A stretch of DNA of 64,000 nucleotides, from contig CATJIF010000041.1 in assembly GCA_949740445.1 (NCBI GenBank), positions 32,530-96,529 of the forward strand, in the 5' to 3' direction. This document shows, piece after piece, positions 1-7,563 of this stretch. Source of the stretch: an uncultured Peptostreptococcaceae bacterium (lineage in GTDB: Bacteria; Bacillota; Clostridia; Peptostreptococcales; Anaerovoracaceae). The notes below the pieces were generated by a model. That model was not told the origin of the DNA and did no database searches. It saw only the letters and a program-made list of their open reading frames with translations. The position numbers were made by a program, and so were the translations under genes. The stretch's first letter is position 1. The number at the start of each line of letters is the position of its first letter.

Positions 1-699
1 GATCACGATAATCCGCTCCTGCTTTGGAATAAAGCCAATCAGCGCATTCAGCATGGTTGTCTTTCCGGAATTGGTTCGGCCGCTGAGAAAAATATTGTAT
101 CCGGCACGCACCAGCTCTTTTAAAAACCGAGCCGCTTCCGTTGTCAGCGTATTGTTGTTTACCAGGTCTTCCATGGATATGCTGTGCTTTGGAAAGCGCC
201 GTATCGTAAGAATCGGACCGTTCAGTGCAATATTTTTGCTGATGGCGCTCACCCGCGATCCATCGGCCAGCCTGGCATCTAAAATGGGGTTGGCGTCGTT
301 GATTTCCCTGTGCACGGCCGCACCGATGCGCCGGATCAGCTGTTCCAGCTGCTCGGCAGAATCGAAGCTCTCCGGTATGCAGCTCATCGTTGCACCCCGT
401 TCTATAAAAATTTTCTCCGGACCGTTGACCATGATTTCCGTCACCTTCGCATCCTGTGCGTAAGGCGTCAGGATATCCAGATCCCTTCGCAGGCGAAAAA
501 ACAGACGGCGTATCAGCTCTCCTATCTCCCTGTGCGAGCATCCCCTGTTTTTCGGCCACGACAGTACCGCTTCTTCGATCAGCTTCGCCGCTTCTTCGTC
601 AGTCAGGCTGCTTCCGCTGCTGATCAACTTTTCCTGGCAGAGCTTTAAAAGCGTTTCGTATTCCACTCTGCTCCGCAGCTCATCCCACGTCGGATACAA
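1..699 (-). CDS. cpaF: CpaF/TadA-type secretion ATPase (3' part outside window)
   Basis: Hexameric ATPase that powers Tad/Flp pilus assembly or type II/IV-like secretion at the inner face of the membrane. About 233 codons are visible. The N-terminal domain contains RRDLDILTPYAQDAKVTEIM and MVNGPEKIFIERG, typical of CpaF, and the Walker A loop GRTNSGKTTMLNAL lies near the window edge; the Walker B and His box would be outside. No ATG fits the N-terminus. A TTG at 699 preceded by AGGTGAT fits, overlapping the upstream gene by 20 nt; a GTG at 666 is the alternative. Translationally coupled to the TadZ-like gene upstream. Family assignment is firm, start is not. Confidence 0.87.
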   Translation of the reverse strand, partial: MYPTWDELRSRVEYETLLKLCQEKLISSGSSLTDEEAAKLIEEAVLSWPKNRGCSHREIGELIRRLFFRLRRDLDILTPYAQDAKVTEIMVNGPEKIFIERGATMSCIPESFDSAEQLEQLIRRIGAAVHREINDANPILDARLADGSRVSAISKNIALNGPILTIRRFPKHSISMEDLVNNNTLTTEAARFLKELVRAGYNIFLSGRTNSGKTTMLNALIGFIPKQERIIVI

Positions 700-1663
700 A
701 GGAAATCACCTGCCTTTGCAGCTGTGCGCCGGAATCCGCAAAGCAGACGGCTGCCGCTTTTTTACGCGCCTGCAGGCCCCGCATAAAGCGCGAAAGCCGC
801 TTCCATCGAACATCCTCTGCGTCTTTTTCCTCCGGTTTTAGGTAAACGCAAGCTGTAATCGGCTCGGGAAATGCCTCTGTCGCCTGGCCGCCTCCATCGC
901 AGGCCCACAGCACCACGGCGGCAAATTCCCGGCATCCGCACAGCGCTGTCAGCAGGATCTTCCATTCCTCCGGCTGCAACAGGCGCAACGCATTGAGGCT
1001 CCAGGAAGGCGGAAGACTGCATACGCCCTCTTCGAAGCGCAGCAGCTGTTCCACAGTCTGCTTCGCAGGCGGGCATCCCGCTTTTTTCTTCTGAACGACA
1101 TAATATAAAAATTCTTCCAGCGTCGTCGCCGGCCCTGCTTCTCCTTCCCTCCTCCCTTTCGGCAATTCCTCGCTTGTAAAAAGCTCCGCAGTTAAAAACA
1201 GCACCGGATGTTCTTCTGCTGCGGCTATCTGCCGCGCCAGGCGCAAACCCTCGCTCTCATCTGCCTGCCACGCCCCGGCCAGTATGACAGGCGGCAGCCC
1301 TTTTCGCATCGCCCAGTCCCGTTCGGCTTCTGCTTCTGCGGCGAAGAGAAGCTCCCAAAGACGCAGGAGAATCTGCGAAAAGTCTGCGTATTTCCAAACC
1401 GCAGCCATCCCCGAAATCCGCTGCCCGCTCTCTGCCACCTCTTTATTTTCCGTCAAAAGCAGCGTGCGCCCCTTCTGATTTTCCGGGATTTCGCCCGAAA
1501 ATTCTTCCGGTACGATAATTCCCAGAAAGGTGGCGCTTTCGGCTGCCCGCGCCCCGGGCCGGGCCAGCTGCACGCGGTATTCTACCTCTTCTGCCATCCG
1601 GCAGGCAAATGCTTCGCCGTATTCGCCCTGCTCCAAAATCAATAAAATCTGTTCGTTTCTCAC
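680..1663 (-). CDS. TadZ/CpaE-like pilus assembly protein with degenerate P-loop
   Basis: 327 residues. Position directly upstream of and overlapping cpaF, and the overall layout (N-terminal receiver-like region, then a ParA/MinD-like domain from about residue 125), suggest the TadZ/CpaE polar localisation factor of Tad pili. Where MinD-like ATPases have GGVGKTT, this protein has GAWQADESEGLRLARQIA, so the nucleotide-binding Lys and Gly residues are missing. Later ILLTALCGCREFAAVVLWACDGG resembles a decayed Walker B strand. RBS GGGGGAGGA precedes ATG 1663. Sequence similarity is weak, so the call leans on context. Confidence 0.6.
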   Translation of the reverse strand: MRNEQILLILEQGEYGEAFACRMAEEVEYRVQLARPGARAAESATFLGIIVPEEFSGEIPENQKGRTLLLTENKEVAESGQRISGMAAVWKYADFSQILLRLWELLFAAEAEAERDWAMRKGLPPVILAGAWQADESEGLRLARQIAAAEEHPVLFLTAELFTSEELPKGRREGEAGPATTLEEFLYYVVQKKKAGCPPAKQTVEQLLRFEEGVCSLPPSWSLNALRLLQPEEWKILLTALCGCREFAAVVLWACDGGGQATEAFPEPITACVYLKPEEKDAEDVRWKRLSRFMRGLQARKKAAAVCFADSGAQLQRQVISFVSDVG

Positions 1664-1723
1664 ATAAATCCTCCCCCTTTTGTCTCTCTTTCTATTTGAT
1701 ATCCATTATTTATTTTCATTTCC

Positions 1724-1776
1724 ATTTTACTACATTTTCCTTTCTTTTCCAATCTCTTTCATTCGAAAATTTTCGA
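1724..1776 (-). promoter_or_regulatory. Sigma-A promoter of the tad genes, with a nearby palindrome
   Basis: On the minus strand TTGGAA (1752-1747), a 17-nt spacer and TAAAAT (1729-1724) form a good sigma-A promoter about 60 nt before the TadZ-like start. A perfect 14-bp palindrome TCGAAAATTTTCGA (1763-1776) sits 10 nt upstream of the -35 and could be an activator or repressor site. Confidence 0.5.
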
Positions 1777-1780
1777 CAAA

Positions 1781-1812
1781 AAATGACAAAAGCGCCCCAC
1801 AGGACAGGCGCA
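1781..1812 (-). terminator. Rho-independent terminator after the blaI-blaR1 pair
   Basis: Minus strand GCGCC, a 10-nt loop, GGCGC then TTTTGTCATTTTTT. It lies about 70 nt beyond the blaR1-like stop codon. Confidence 0.55.
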
Positions 1813-1882
1813 AAGCATCGGTTTCTTCCAAGCTCTGTACTGTGAAACGCTCTTTTATTTTATGCGGCGTGCAATGACAAAG

Positions 1883-3331
1883 TTATTCTGCGGACGATCT
1901 CAAATACAATTCGGGATCGCAGGCCTCTGCCTCTCTAAAGAGGTAAAATCCCAGGCAGGGTCCGGTAGCCATGCCGGTAGCGCCAACGGTGCCGATTCTC
2001 TGCCCGCAGGCGACTGCATCGCCCTGCGCCACCTGGATTTCTTTGCAGTGCGTGTATCTGGTCCGCCACCCGTTTGCGTGGTCGATCTGCAGGTAATTCC
2101 CCTGCTGGCTGTCCCATCCCACTTCGCAGACGAAGCCGTCTGCCGCTGCTGAGATTTCGCTTCCCTGCGCACTTCCCTTTGTGCTGCCGATAGTAATGTG
2201 GTCGACGAATACACCGGAGTCTGTCGTTCCAAAGGGGCAGGTAACGCTAAGGGCTGTCGCTGCCGGCCACAGCAGCGTAAATTCCGTTTCCGATGGAAGT
2301 TCTCTGTAGGTTCCCGCTTCTGCGCCGACCTGCACCTGGGCAGCAAATACTGTTGTTACGCTTAGGATAAGCAGCAGTGTCGCTACTGCTGCCAACGCTG
2401 ATTTCTTTTTTATGTTCATAATTTCTCCTATTCTCTTTTCCATACCGCTGCCGCTGAAATGGCTGTACAGCGGCAAGCCGCCATGTCTTGCTTCTTCCAC
2501 GCGCAGCAGAGCACGCGCATATTCCGCCTTCCGATCTTCGCCTGCCGCGTGCAACACCGCCTCATCGCAGGAAATTTCCAGGTCCTGATTGGCAAGCCCA
2601 TACATCAGCCACACGGGGGGACAATACCAGTAGAGGCACAGCACCGCAGCAAAAAATGCTTTTTTTATATTATCTCTACGCCTGAGGTGCACGGATTCGT
2701 GCATAAAAATGTATTGGATTGTCTCCGTATCGCTTCGGTCCAGTCCCTTCGGAAGCAGGATTACCGGATGCCAAAGGCCAAAGCTCAGCGGCGATGTGAT
2801 CTGATCCGACACGCGAAGCTCAGGCGGCGACGCAGTCCCCGCAGACAGAATCTCGATGAACGGCAAGGGGGCTGTAAAAGGCAGCGAGGCACAAAACCGC
2901 CGGCGCCAGCGGATATAGGTGCTGATAAACGCTGCTGCAAGGAGTACCGTTCCCGCAAGCCAGACCAGTTGCGCCAGCCAGGCGATTTCCCCGGGGAAAT
3001 CGCTTGCCTCTGCAAGTGTTGTGGCGATGGAAGCCGCCGCGCGTTCCGTTGTTGTTTCGGCAGAGACTGCCGGCCCGGCAAGCCATCCGCCCGCAACCAG
3101 GGGCGCTGATGCCAAAGAGCTGCACCATGCGCCGGCATTTTTTGCGCCGACGGATACGGCAGCGGACAGCGGCATAATCAGCCGCAGCCCGCACAAAAGC
3201 CACAGCGCCGGAAAGAGCCTCTGCGGCAGCTTTCGGCGAAAGCAGGCCCGCAGCGCGAGCACTGCTGCAATCATCAGGCTGCCCCGCAGGCCGACCTGCA
3301 AGGCGCTCAGCTGCACTATATGTATGCTCAT
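1883..3331 (-). CDS. BlaR1-family M56 metallopeptidase fused to a degenerate M23/LytM domain
   Basis: 482 residues. The N-terminal two thirds have the BlaR1/MecR1 M56 layout: paired membrane segments (about 15-30, 38-60, 118-140), the zinc motif HESVH followed by LRRRDN, and ISCDEAVL with the downstream Glu. A further membrane segment near 310-330 leads into an exported C-terminal domain that resembles M23/LytM (AAADGFV, GNYLQIDHANGWRTRYTH, GPCLGFYLF). The usual penicillin-binding sensor is absent. In the LytM part the zinc ligands are lost: the HxxxD strand reads FVDHITI and HLHF reads CLGF. It should sense an envelope signal and trigger cleavage of the neighbouring BlaI-like repressor, 3 nt upstream in the same operon. 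The ligand is unknown. Confidence 0.85.
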   Translation of the reverse strand: MSIHIVQLSALQVGLRGSLMIAAVLALRACFRRKLPQRLFPALWLLCGLRLIMPLSAAVSVGAKNAGAWCSSLASAPLVAGGWLAGPAVSAETTTERAAASIATTLAEASDFPGEIAWLAQLVWLAGTVLLAAAFISTYIRWRRRFCASLPFTAPLPFIEILSAGTASPPELRVSDQITSPLSFGLWHPVILLPKGLDRSDTETIQYIFMHESVHLRRRDNIKKAFFAAVLCLYWYCPPVWLMYGLANQDLEISCDEAVLHAAGEDRKAEYARALLRVEEARHGGLPLYSHFSGSGMEKRIGEIMNIKKKSALAAVATLLLILSVTTVFAAQVQVGAEAGTYRELPSETEFTLLWPAATALSVTCPFGTTDSGVFVDHITIGSTKGSAQGSEISAAADGFVCEVGWDSQQGNYLQIDHANGWRTRYTHCKEIQVAQGDAVACGQRIGTVGATGMATGPCLGFYLFREAEACDPELYLRSSAE

Positions 3332-3334
3332 AGG

Positions 3335-3691
3335 TTACTCGCTTTCGGAAATCATCTGCCGCAGTCTGTCAAGCTGCTTGCCGGACAGCTTTTTGCTGCC
3401 TAAAAGCGAGGCGAAGAGCAGCTCCGGCGAGCCGTCGAACAGCTTTCCGATCAGGGCCTCGGCTTCGGCCTGCTGCACTTCTTTTCTCGCAATCAGCGCA
3501 TGGCAGAGGAAGTTTGGCTCGCTGCGCTGCACCGCACCTTTAGCGATGCATTTTTTAATCACGGTATAGGTGGTGTTTACATTCCAGCCGGTGTCGCGCT
3601 TCAGCTCTTCGGCGATCTGCTTTGCCGTGGCATCGCCCCGCCAGAGCACTTCCATTACTTTCAGCTCCGAATCGAACAGTTTGATATTCAC
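3335..3691 (-). CDS. BlaI/MecI/CopY-family transcriptional repressor
   Basis: 118 residues from a GTG start chosen because AGGAGGA lies 9 nt upstream; an ATG further out lacks an RBS. Winged-helix domain at about 1-75 (LFDSELKVMEVLWRGDATAK, VNTTYTVIKKCIAKGAVQR) followed by a dimerisation region ending LSGKQLDRLRQMISESE, the usual length and layout of BlaI. Family members are dimeric repressors cleaved by their BlaR partner. The partner gene starts 3 nt downstream, and three dyads upstream of this gene are probable autoregulatory operators. No beta-lactamase is nearby, so the regulon is something else. Confidence 0.9.
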   Translation of the reverse strand: MNIKLFDSELKVMEVLWRGDATAKQIAEELKRDTGWNVNTTYTVIKKCIAKGAVQRSEPNFLCHALIARKEVQQAEAEALIGKLFDGSPELLFASLLGSKKLSGKQLDRLRQMISESE

Positions 3692-3775
3692 GAAACAGGT
3701 TCCTCCTGACTTCTGCAAGACCTGCGTCGGGAAGCTGCCCGGCACTTTGGCCGCGCAGCCATTTCCCGCGCTTCC

Positions 3776-3851
3776 ATACTATTATAATCGTATGCAAATA
3801 TTATACTATCGCGATAGTTTTATTTGCATTTTTATACTATCATAATAGTAT
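3776..3851. promoter_or_regulatory. Three operator-like dyads upstream of blaI
   Basis: Three related inverted repeats: ATACTATTATAATCGTAT (3776-3793, imperfect), ACTATCGCGATAGT (3805-3818, perfect) and ATACTAT-CATA-ATAGTAT (3834-3851, perfect 7-bp arms). Centres are 27 and 31 bp apart. BlaI-type repressors bind dyads of this size in their own promoter, so these are the likely operators of the blaI-blaR1 operon. They also lie directly behind the tepA stop codon. Confidence 0.7.
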
Positions 3852-3858
3852 GTGCCTG

Positions 3859-4662
3859 TCAATCGGTTTTTTCGCGTTCGCCGATGAGCTGCCGCAGTTT
3901 GGCGAGGGCTTCGTTCAGGCCGCCCATCTGGTCGATTAGCCCGATGTCCACCGCTTCTTTGCCATAGAGGATGGTTCCGACGTCGTTGGCCATATCGCTG
4001 GTGCTGCTCATCAGCCGCAGGATGGTCTGCCGGTCAGCCCTGGATGTGCGGACGATAAAATCCACGATCCGGTCCTGCATCCGCCGGAAATAGTCGTAGG
4101 TCTGCTCCGCGCCGATTACCAGCCCCGACATGCGGATGGGATGCAGCGTCATGGTGGCGCTTTCCGCAATAAAGGAATAGCTGCCCGCTGTTGCCAGAGG
4201 AACGCCGATGCTGTGGCCCCCGCCCAGCACAAGCGACACGGTAGGCTTCGACATGGTAGCGATCATCTCCGCCAGCGCGAGGCCTGCTTCCACATCGCCT
4301 CCCACCGTGTTTAAGATAACTAAAAGCCCCTTGACCCGTTCGTTTTCCTCTACCGCTACTAACTGCGGTATGATATTTTCGTATTTGGTGGTTTTGTTTT
4401 GCGGCGGAAGCACCATGTGCCCTTCGATACTGCCGATAATCGTCAGATATTGTATTTCGCTGTCAAATTGAAATACGTTGCGGATGGCTCCAAAATCGTC
4501 GATGCTCTGCTTTGCCACATCTTCTTTCCCTTCCTCGTTTGGCGTCTCTTCGGCTTCGGGGTCCATCACTTCGCCCTCGCTTCGCATCCCCTTGTCTTTG
4601 AATTTCTCCTGCGGCTGCCTTCTGTGCTGGCCGTGCATTTGGCTCTGCGCCCCTGTCCACAT
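3859..4662 (-). CDS. tepA: ClpP-like serine protease of the TepA family
   Basis: 267 residues from ATG 4662, chosen for the AAAGGAGG 8 nt upstream; the frame stays open further 5' without an RBS. A polar, charged N-terminus of about 65 residues is followed by a ClpP/crotonase fold: GSIEGHMVLPP, the oxyanion GGDVEAGLA strand, the nucleophile in GGGHSIGVPLATAG and the His in ATMTLHPIRM. TepA (translocation-enhancing protein) is a cytoplasmic ClpP homologue found in spore-forming Firmicutes, where it has been linked to protein export and degradation of spore proteins. Divergent from a YlmC/YmxH gene; in Bacillus both sit in the pnp-mlpA neighbourhood. Confidence 0.85.
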   Translation of the reverse strand: MWTGAQSQMHGQHRRQPQEKFKDKGMRSEGEVMDPEAEETPNEEGKEDVAKQSIDDFGAIRNVFQFDSEIQYLTIIGSIEGHMVLPPQNKTTKYENIIPQLVAVEENERVKGLLVILNTVGGDVEAGLALAEMIATMSKPTVSLVLGGGHSIGVPLATAGSYSFIAESATMTLHPIRMSGLVIGAEQTYDYFRRMQDRIVDFIVRTSRADRQTILRLMSSTSDMANDVGTILYGKEAVDIGLIDQMGGLNEALAKLRQLIGEREKTD

Positions 4663-4751
4663 AGCTGCTTCCTCCTTTTTTCTTTGCTTTTTTCTACTTT
4701 TCTTCTGCCTGCCCGCTTTGCAGGTTCTAAAGGCTGCGCGCCGTCCATAGG

Positions 4752-4779
4752 TTGATAACAGCGCTGTTTTCTGTATAGA
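4752..4779 (+). promoter_or_regulatory. Sigma-A-like promoter of the YlmC/YmxH gene
   Basis: TTGATA (4752-4757), a 16-nt spacer and TATAGA (4774-4779), about 77 nt before the ATG at 4857. It lies in the divergent region with tepA. Confidence 0.45.
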
Positions 4780-4856
4780 GCATTCCCTGCTTTTGAAAAA
4801 GATATGCGCGCTGCGTTTTTTGAAGAAATACAAAAAGTCAACAGGAGGATAGTACC

Positions 4857-5111
4857 ATGCGACTGAGCGACATCGGTTATAAAGAAATCATCAATTTATC
4901 GGACGGCAACCGCTATGGCCAGCTGGCCGATTCGGAGCTTTTGTTCGACCCCTCCGGCGGGCGCATCCGCGCTCTGCTGATTCCGCAGTACCAGGGGCGC
5001 TTCAATTTCTTCGACCGCGGAGAGTATATGCAGATCCCGTGGGAAAGCATAAAAAAAATAGGCGAAGATATCATTATCATTGATACCTCCGCCCATGCTT
5101 ATCAGCCATAA
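4857..5111 (+). CDS. YlmC/YmxH-family PRC-barrel protein
   Basis: 84 residues, the normal size for this family. MRLSDIGYKEIINLSDGNRY and GQLADSELLFDPSGGRIRAL match the PRC-barrel fold of YlmC/YmxH, small proteins conserved in endospore formers and expressed around sporulation; biochemical role unknown. The RBS AGGAGGATAGTACC precedes the ATG. One of only three protein genes on the plus strand. In Bacillus subtilis ymxH follows mlpA, whereas here the mlpA homologue is 45 kb away. Confidence 0.82.
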   Translation: MRLSDIGYKEIINLSDGNRYGQLADSELLFDPSGGRIRALLIPQYQGRFNFFDRGEYMQIPWESIKKIGEDIIIIDTSAHAYQP

Positions 5112-5151
5112 GTCTTGCAAACGCACGCTTTTAAGCCGCTAAGATGCGCAT

Positions 5152-6321
5152 CTACACCGACGTGCAGACGCGGTATTCCACGCAAGGAGCCTCCCACGGC
5201 AGGGGAAGCTCCATAGTATCTGCCATCCTCTGTAACGACGCCCGCGGCAGGCTGCGGCTGCGAATAGCATTGCGCCGTAAAAGTTCCTGCCAGGGCTCTT
5301 CCAGATAGAGCAGGCGAACGCTGGCGCCGTAATCCATGCACATCTGAAGCAGCCGCAGGCGCAGCTCCTGGCGCAGGTTGGTGGCATTCCAGACAAAAGG
5401 CTGCCCTTGCCGCAAAAATGCCTTTGCCCGCTCCCGGCCGATGGCAGCCGCCTGCGCGCTGCAGCTTCCTGCGGCAACGCCCATTTCTTCTCTGATATCG
5501 TCGAGGGATACCACAGGAAGCTTTGCCAGATGCGTCGCGATGTACGTGTCCTTTCCGGACAGGGGCAATCCGCAGAGCACAGTAACGCTGCTGCGGCTGC
5601 TATCGTAGATTTTTGCCCCCGGCCATCCGTCTTTTTTGTAAAAATACGCGGTCCGGCTGCAGGCATCGGCAAAGGGATACGGCCCGTAAAGGCAGCCGTA
5701 TTCCTCTGCACATTCCGCAAAATAGCTGATTCTATCCTGAAAGTCCTCGTTTGTATGGCTGATTCTTCCCCGATGGTCAGCGAGGGCCAGCAGGAACAGC
5801 CAGTGCAGGCAAACCCGCTCCGCTGCGAAAAGCAATGCCTTCTGCGGGTTAGACTTCTCCGCAAACCACACGGGAAGGCCGTGAAAGCGAATCAGGGCCG
5901 CTACCTGCTCTCGCTGCGCAAAGGAAAGCCCCCATCCCGGTTTAAAATCGCTTGCAAAGGGAAGGTCATTTATACTCCCGGTATAGACGGCGCTGCGGAA
6001 CAGCCGCTCGCCGTAAATCGTATGCTTGGGCGAGGAAATCCCGGTCGCATCCTCTCTCGTCGCCGTCAGCTTTCCGATATCGTGAAACATGGCCGCCAGA
6101 TAGACGATGCCCTTCGCTTCTTTGGAAAGCCGCTGCCATTGCGCGGATTCGGTCAGCGCCTGGCATACCAGCTGCGTGTGGCGATATACATCGCCCTCTT
6201 CGTGGTAGCGCGCATCTTGCTTTACCTGCCGCAGCAGCGCAAGCGACGGAAACATCGCCGCCGCATCCTCCCAGCGATAGCCGGCTTCTTCCAGGCTTTG
6301 CAGCACATTGTTTCTTTTCAT
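5152..6321 (-). CDS. HD-Pnk: HD phosphoesterase fused to polynucleotide 5'-kinase
   Basis: 389 residues. An N-terminal HD phosphohydrolase domain shows YRHTQLV and MFHDIGK, with DHRGR further on; a C-terminal P-loop kinase starts near residue 255 (VTVLCGLPLSGKDTY, then VVSLDDIREEMG and NATNLRQELR, as in T4 Pnk and related RNA kinases). This architecture matches HD-Pnk, characterised in Runella: the HD part removes 2',3'-cyclic phosphate or 2'-phosphate ends and the kinase phosphorylates 5'-OH ends, so broken RNA can be sealed. The start ATG 6321 overlaps the ligase stop by 4 nt (ATGA), giving tight coupling. The partner ligase is immediately upstream. Confidence 0.88.
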   Translation of the reverse strand: MKRNNVLQSLEEAGYRWEDAAAMFPSLALLRQVKQDARYHEEGDVYRHTQLVCQALTESAQWQRLSKEAKGIVYLAAMFHDIGKLTATREDATGISSPKHTIYGERLFRSAVYTGSINDLPFASDFKPGWGLSFAQREQVAALIRFHGLPVWFAEKSNPQKALLFAAERVCLHWLFLLALADHRGRISHTNEDFQDRISYFAECAEEYGCLYGPYPFADACSRTAYFYKKDGWPGAKIYDSSRSSVTVLCGLPLSGKDTYIATHLAKLPVVSLDDIREEMGVAAGSCSAQAAAIGRERAKAFLRQGQPFVWNATNLRQELRLRLLQMCMDYGASVRLLYLEEPWQELLRRNAIRSRSLPRASLQRMADTMELPLPWEAPCVEYRVCTSV

Positions 6322-7130
6322 CGCTCTTTCCCCCTTTCGCCGAACAAGTCGGCCTGCCCGCACAGCTGATTGGGAACAATGGGCCGGTCCTTCCAGTGGC
6401 TTTCCGAGCTCAATATGCGGCTGAGAAAAGAACTGCGGACGTATTTCAGCCGGTCGGTTACATAGTCGCCCTCTTCTATTTTAATGTAGATTCCTTCCAT
6501 TAAGCAACTGCCATCGGTCTGTTTTTTCGCAAGCTCCCAATCCATGCCGTGTGCCAGGCAATAGGTGCGAAGCGCCTCCTCCCAGCGGTCGGAGCGGAAC
6601 AGCGAAGGGCCCAGGTGCGCCGTAACATCCTCCGGCTCTGCCAGGATTCCCTGCCACAGCACGGGAACAGAGCAGATAAAATCCGCCCCCGCTTCTTTTA
6701 TAAGCGCCCGTCTCTTTTCTGTGCTGAAAAACCGCCCCTGCACTTTATCGTAAATATCAAATTCCATAAAATAGTGAGGAAGTTGGTCGTAATATACGGT
6801 GTGTTTGGCATACAGCCACTCGCCGTACATGATGAGATCCGTTCCCAGCAGTTCGTACAGCTGGGCGGCAAAGCATCCGGCCCAAGCCTTAAAAAGATCG
6901 AACTGCCTCTCCTGCGGCCCCCCGCTTAAATAGTGCCCACGGCTCTGCAAACGCAGGGTTCCCTGTGCGTCGAAGCTGATGCCGCAGTTGGCCCCATCTA
7001 CTTTTTCTTCCAAGGTTGCAAACGCTCCGCGGATGTCCTCAAAGGGGTAATCCGCCAGATCCTCGTCGCCCGCCTGCATCCGCGAGCCCTGCAGGTGGCG
7101 CGTCCGCGGATATTTCCAAAGTTCTGTCAT
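6318..7130 (-). CDS. ATP-dependent RNA ligase (Rnl family)
   Basis: 270 residues with a complete nucleotidyltransferase core. Motif I is EKVDGANCGI with the AMP-accepting Lys at residue 43; motif Ia is QSRGHYLSG; MYGEWLYAKHTVYY fits motif III; MEGIYIKIEEGDYV fits motif IV; DRLKYVR fits motif V. The family seals 3'-OH/5'-phosphate nicks or ends in RNA through an enzyme-AMP intermediate. The RBS GGAGGTGA is optimal. It forms a two-gene operon with HD-Pnk, which makes the ends the ligase needs, so the pair can heal and seal RNA alone. The upstream 430 nt hold a structured non-coding stretch. Confidence 0.88.
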   Translation of the reverse strand: MTELWKYPRTRHLQGSRMQAGDEDLADYPFEDIRGAFATLEEKVDGANCGISFDAQGTLRLQSRGHYLSGGPQERQFDLFKAWAGCFAAQLYELLGTDLIMYGEWLYAKHTVYYDQLPHYFMEFDIYDKVQGRFFSTEKRRALIKEAGADFICSVPVLWQGILAEPEDVTAHLGPSLFRSDRWEEALRTYCLAHGMDWELAKKQTDGSCLMEGIYIKIEEGDYVTDRLKYVRSSFLSRILSSESHWKDRPIVPNQLCGQADLFGERGKER

Positions 7131-7563
7131 GTGGTTTCACCTCCGTTTTTTCAAAACGCAGGCGCTTTTTTGCGCCTGTTTCTGCCTTCGGCTGCGAAGG
7201 CATCCGTTGCAATAAAAAATGCTATGAAACTATCCACAGCACAAAACAGAGGCATAGCAGATACGCCGCCCGTGCAGCCGCTTGCGTTGTCCGCTGCGCT
7301 CTGCAGGCAGCCTGCTGTATCTGCCACTTCCCGATTGTGCCATGCAATAAAGAATGCATCCGAAGACAGAACGAAATTCCGCGCACCGCAAAATGTACAG
7401 CCTGCAAATAGCAGGCAACGGCGCTGGATTTCTTCGTTCTGTTTTCGCATCTTCCCATTACATGGCTCTATTCTCCTGTCATTTATTTTTGTTTTTCACG
7501 TTATCTTCGATGATTAAAAACTTAGAAACGCGCTCCCGGCAATCAGAGCTTCCCCCTCCGCTC
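7131..7563 (-). other. Structured non-coding region upstream of the RNA-repair operon
   Basis: No convincing gene in 430 nt, but many strong inverted repeats. From the ligase outward: CAGGCGC/GCGCCTG (7159-7165 with 7172-7178), GCCTTCG/CGAAGGC (7184-7190 with 7195-7201), TGCTATG/CATAGCA (7220-7226 with 7253-7259), competing GCAGATAC/GTATCTGC (7257-7264 with 7317-7324) enclosing GCAGC/GCTGC, and a long arm CAGAACGAA/TTCGTTCTG (7367-7375 with 7433-7441) that encloses CCG/CGG and the apical GCCTGC-AAATA-GCAGGC (7400-7416). It is either a long structured leader of the ligase mRNA or an independent RNA. A 99-codon minus ORF spans it but looks accidental. No good promoter is visible. Confidence 0.5.

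Noticed and set aside
7159..7178. CAGGCGC hairpin as a simple terminator
   Set aside because: On the minus strand it is followed by CGTTTTG rather than a clean T-run and lies only about 20 nt from the ligase RBS.
7151..7450. 99-codon minus ORF in the ligase upstream region as a real gene
   Set aside because: No good RBS at its start, odd composition, and the stretch is dominated by inverted repeats that would constrain coding; kept as structured RNA.
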